A DNA stretch of 64,000 bases from Pseudomonas sp. M47T1 (GTDB lineage: Bacteria; Pseudomonadota; Gammaproteobacteria; Pseudomonadales; Pseudomonadaceae), in the NCBI RefSeq assembly GCF_000263855.1, contig NZ_AJWX01000005.1, forward strand, positions 124,001 through 188,000, read 5' to 3'. A program made the position numbers and the translations under genes. The notes below the pieces were generated by a model, which was given only the letters and a program-made list of their open reading frames with translations, was not told the DNA's origin and did no database searches. Of the stretch, positions 63,886 to 64,000 are shown piece after piece; positions within the stretch are counted from its first letter, which is position 1; each line of letters starts with the position of its first letter.

Positions 63886-64000
63886 GGAATCTTGCGCTAC
63901 TGGCCGCGGTTGCTGTGTTGACGGGCTGCTCCGGCGCCCCTAAGTCTGAAACCTTCACCTTCACGGCGGATCTGCCGCCCAACTTTGCCTATACCGCGAC
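63882..64000 (+). CDS. Lipoprotein in the vgrG cluster, truncated by window edge
   Basis: Starts at ATG 63882, overlapping the DUF4123 stop by ATGA. MRNLALLAAVAVLTGCSGAP is a lipoprotein signal peptide with lipobox LTGC; then KSETFTFTADLPPNFAYTA and the window ends. Tight coupling to vgrG and DUF4123 suggests an effector-immunity role: T6SS immunity proteins against periplasmic effectors are often lipoproteins, but the effector would normally come first. Function not decidable. Confidence 0.7.
   Translation, partial: MRNLALLAAVAVLTGCSGAPKSETFTFTADLPPNFAYTA

Noticed and set aside
1..64000. tRNA, rRNA, CRISPR arrays, transposases, integrase/att sites, prophage
   Set aside because: Gaps between genes were read for these; none shows a cloverleaf, spaced direct-repeat array or mobile-element gene.

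Overview
The window is chromosomal DNA of a fluorescent Pseudomonas (P. putida / P. fluorescens type). Evidence: high GC with strong third-position GC bias, genus-typical gene sets (GntR-prpB-prpC-acnD-prpF, a DUF2790 protein beside a two-component system, LpxO, azlCD) and REP-like palindromes between genes. There are no rRNA or tRNA genes, CRISPR arrays, transposases or phage genes. It reads as a mosaic of short metabolic and regulatory operons.

Layout. 0-4.8 kb (minus): chaperone-usher fimbrial operon (major subunit, chaperone, usher, tip adhesin). 5.1-7.6 kb (minus): gor and galU. 7.9-12.3 kb: two small lipoproteins, a DUF1883 protein, a 53-residue protein, alkB, an unknown 395-residue protein and lpxO. 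12.8-16.9 kb: Bcr/CflA efflux pump, a tiny membrane protein, a DUF2790 protein and an OmpR/EnvZ-type two-component system. 16.9-17.1 kb: a catalase (katB-like) remnant abutting a dispersed repeat. 17.2-21.6 kb: lipoprotein trehalase and a divergent QacA-like transporter/LysR pair. 21.9-29.3 kb: chemoreceptor, nucleoside hydrolase, DUF2867, azlCD, an NCS1 transporter and thiM.

29.5-39.2 kb (minus) is the most interesting block: atzF, a urea-carboxylase-family enzyme, two DUF1989 proteins and a NitT/TauT-type ABC importer, all behind a clear ykkC/guanidine-I riboswitch at about 39097-39190. With the riboswitch, the operon is best read as guanidine uptake and breakdown: importer, guanidine carboxylase, carboxyguanidine deiminase (the DUF1989 pair) and allophanate hydrolase, giving ammonia and CO2. 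A strand of the aptamer is an exact 11-nt complement of the first gene's Shine-Dalgarno region, which suggests translational switching.

39.4-41.9 kb: quinone oxidoreductase, divergent LysR regulator and ogt. 42.1-48.8 kb: methylcitrate cycle operon (GntR regulator, prpB, prpC, acnD, prpF) without an adjacent prpD, with two GTCGAC-centred operator candidates around its promoter. 49.2-53.9 kb: amino-acid decarboxylase, PotE-like antiporter and a periplasmic amino-acid-binding protein. 54-60.5 kb: HlyD-family protein with a DUF3302 partner, a large MscS-type channel and a hybrid sensor kinase. 61-64 kb: vgrG, a DUF4123 adaptor and the start of a lipoprotein, i.e. the beginning of a type VI secretion effector module cut by the window edge.
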